From: Isoetes engelmannii
Lineage: Eukaryota; Streptophyta; Lycopodiopsida; Isoetales; Isoetaceae
Direction of reading: 5' to 3'
DNA length: 30,746 nt
Assembly: GCA_011763485.2 (NCBI GenBank)
Contig: JAANSK020300378.1
Location: forward strand, 1-30,746
Below are positions 30,041 to 30,746 of the stretch, one piece after another. The notes beneath the pieces were generated by a model that ran no database searches, was not told the origin of the DNA, and worked only from the letters and a program-made list of their open reading frames with translations. How positions within the stretch are numbered: the stretch's first letter is position 1; each line of letters starts with the position of its first letter. The position numbers and the translations under genes are program-made.

Positions 30041-30746
30041 CACGGGGGATATACATATTTAGAGCCTAAAAAGTTAAGTTAACACTATAATTATAATATC
30101 AAACCTCAACAAGATTGTAGCTAGTGATTTTTATTGATGAATTTGTGAAAAATTGCAAAGTTTACCAAAAAACATTTCATGTCTGTTTTTGAAGTTTATG
30201 AAAGAAATTAACCTTTTTACATTATATTTTTCCAATGTGTTTTTTAAATGATTCAAAATATTATAAAAGACGTATATAGGTTTTTCTAATACAGTCTTAT
30301 TGAAAAAATACAAACAATTCTACTGATCTTTTACTACCATAAAACTAGTCCACATGTTGTTGTTAGAAAGTGTTGTAATTTAGGTATGACAATAGAACAA
30401 ATAGATCGTCCTTCATGATAAATTATATTTTTTTTTATGTATGTGAGCCTTCGTTAACACCACATATTTTCAATTTCATGACATATATATGCAATATATG
30501 AATATAAATAGGCATGGACTAGTTATGGTCCACAATCAGACAAAATGGATATATGGTAAAATATCTCTAATTATTATCATCGGCCCTATCTATCATTGCA
30601 TTGTCATTTATGCAAGGGTACAATGACTTTTTACCTTTTGTAGCAAAGTTTTTGATACTAAATTGACTTTCTGGGCAGAGACACATAATGTTAGAGCACA
30701 TGGGCAGGCAGGATTTCGGCATGGGCATTCCACATTAGACCATTTG
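30041..30746. other. AT-rich DNA downstream, no gene recognised
   Basis: I see no coding sequence or named repeat. It has several T runs and ATATAT words. Confidence 0.4.

Noticed and set aside
1-30746. A CRISPR array, operon or other prokaryotic system
   Set aside because: No regular spaced repeats, no compact ORFs and no ribosome-binding sites; the spliced gene and plant retrotransposons show a eukaryotic nuclear genome.

Overview
This is nuclear DNA from a land plant with a large, repeat-rich genome. The evidence is one gene split into small exons by introns of up to about 10.8 kb, two plant-type Agenet (Tudor-like) modules in its product, Copia-type remains, and many broken LINEs. A fern, lycophyte or gymnosperm would fit, but the sequence alone does not decide.

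Layout. 1-6606 is upstream DNA: no recognisable gene, LINE 3' ends in both orientations, a roughly 570-base purine-rich tract (about 3535-4110), and a LINE 3' end (6325-6606) that stops just before the first recognised exon. The only host gene I can support runs on the + strand from 6724 to 26900. My ten-exon model is phase-consistent throughout and gives 545 residues: two Agenet modules (exons 1-4), a low-complexity linker built partly from a duplicated exon pair (exons 6 and 7), and a basic region ending in a short helical C-terminus (exons 9-10). Its fifth intron uses a GC-AG pair.

The introns hold the repeats. Intron 4 carries an LTR-type remnant and a minus-strand LINE. Intron 5 carries, in order, an inverted copy of the gene's own 3' end and downstream DNA (13090-16442), a Copia fossil (16443-18720), two LINE 3' ends, exact tandem duplications, and a plus-strand LINE interrupted by an unidentified insert. 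Intron 8 carries another Copia fossil.

The most striking feature is a pair of arms of about 3.2-3.35 kb, 13090-16442 and 26775-29940, in opposite orientation and about 10.3 kb apart. The right arm begins inside the last coding exon, includes the terminal codons, stop and downstream DNA, and runs into a 5'-truncated LINE with a 27-A tail. The left arm is the same block inverted inside intron 5. The unspliced transcript would therefore carry an antisense copy of its own 3' end. The arms are most alike next to the coding end, and the left arm has gained many short tandem duplications that the right arm lacks.

I see no tRNA, rRNA or CRISPR array. After 30041 the DNA is AT-rich and without a recognisable gene.
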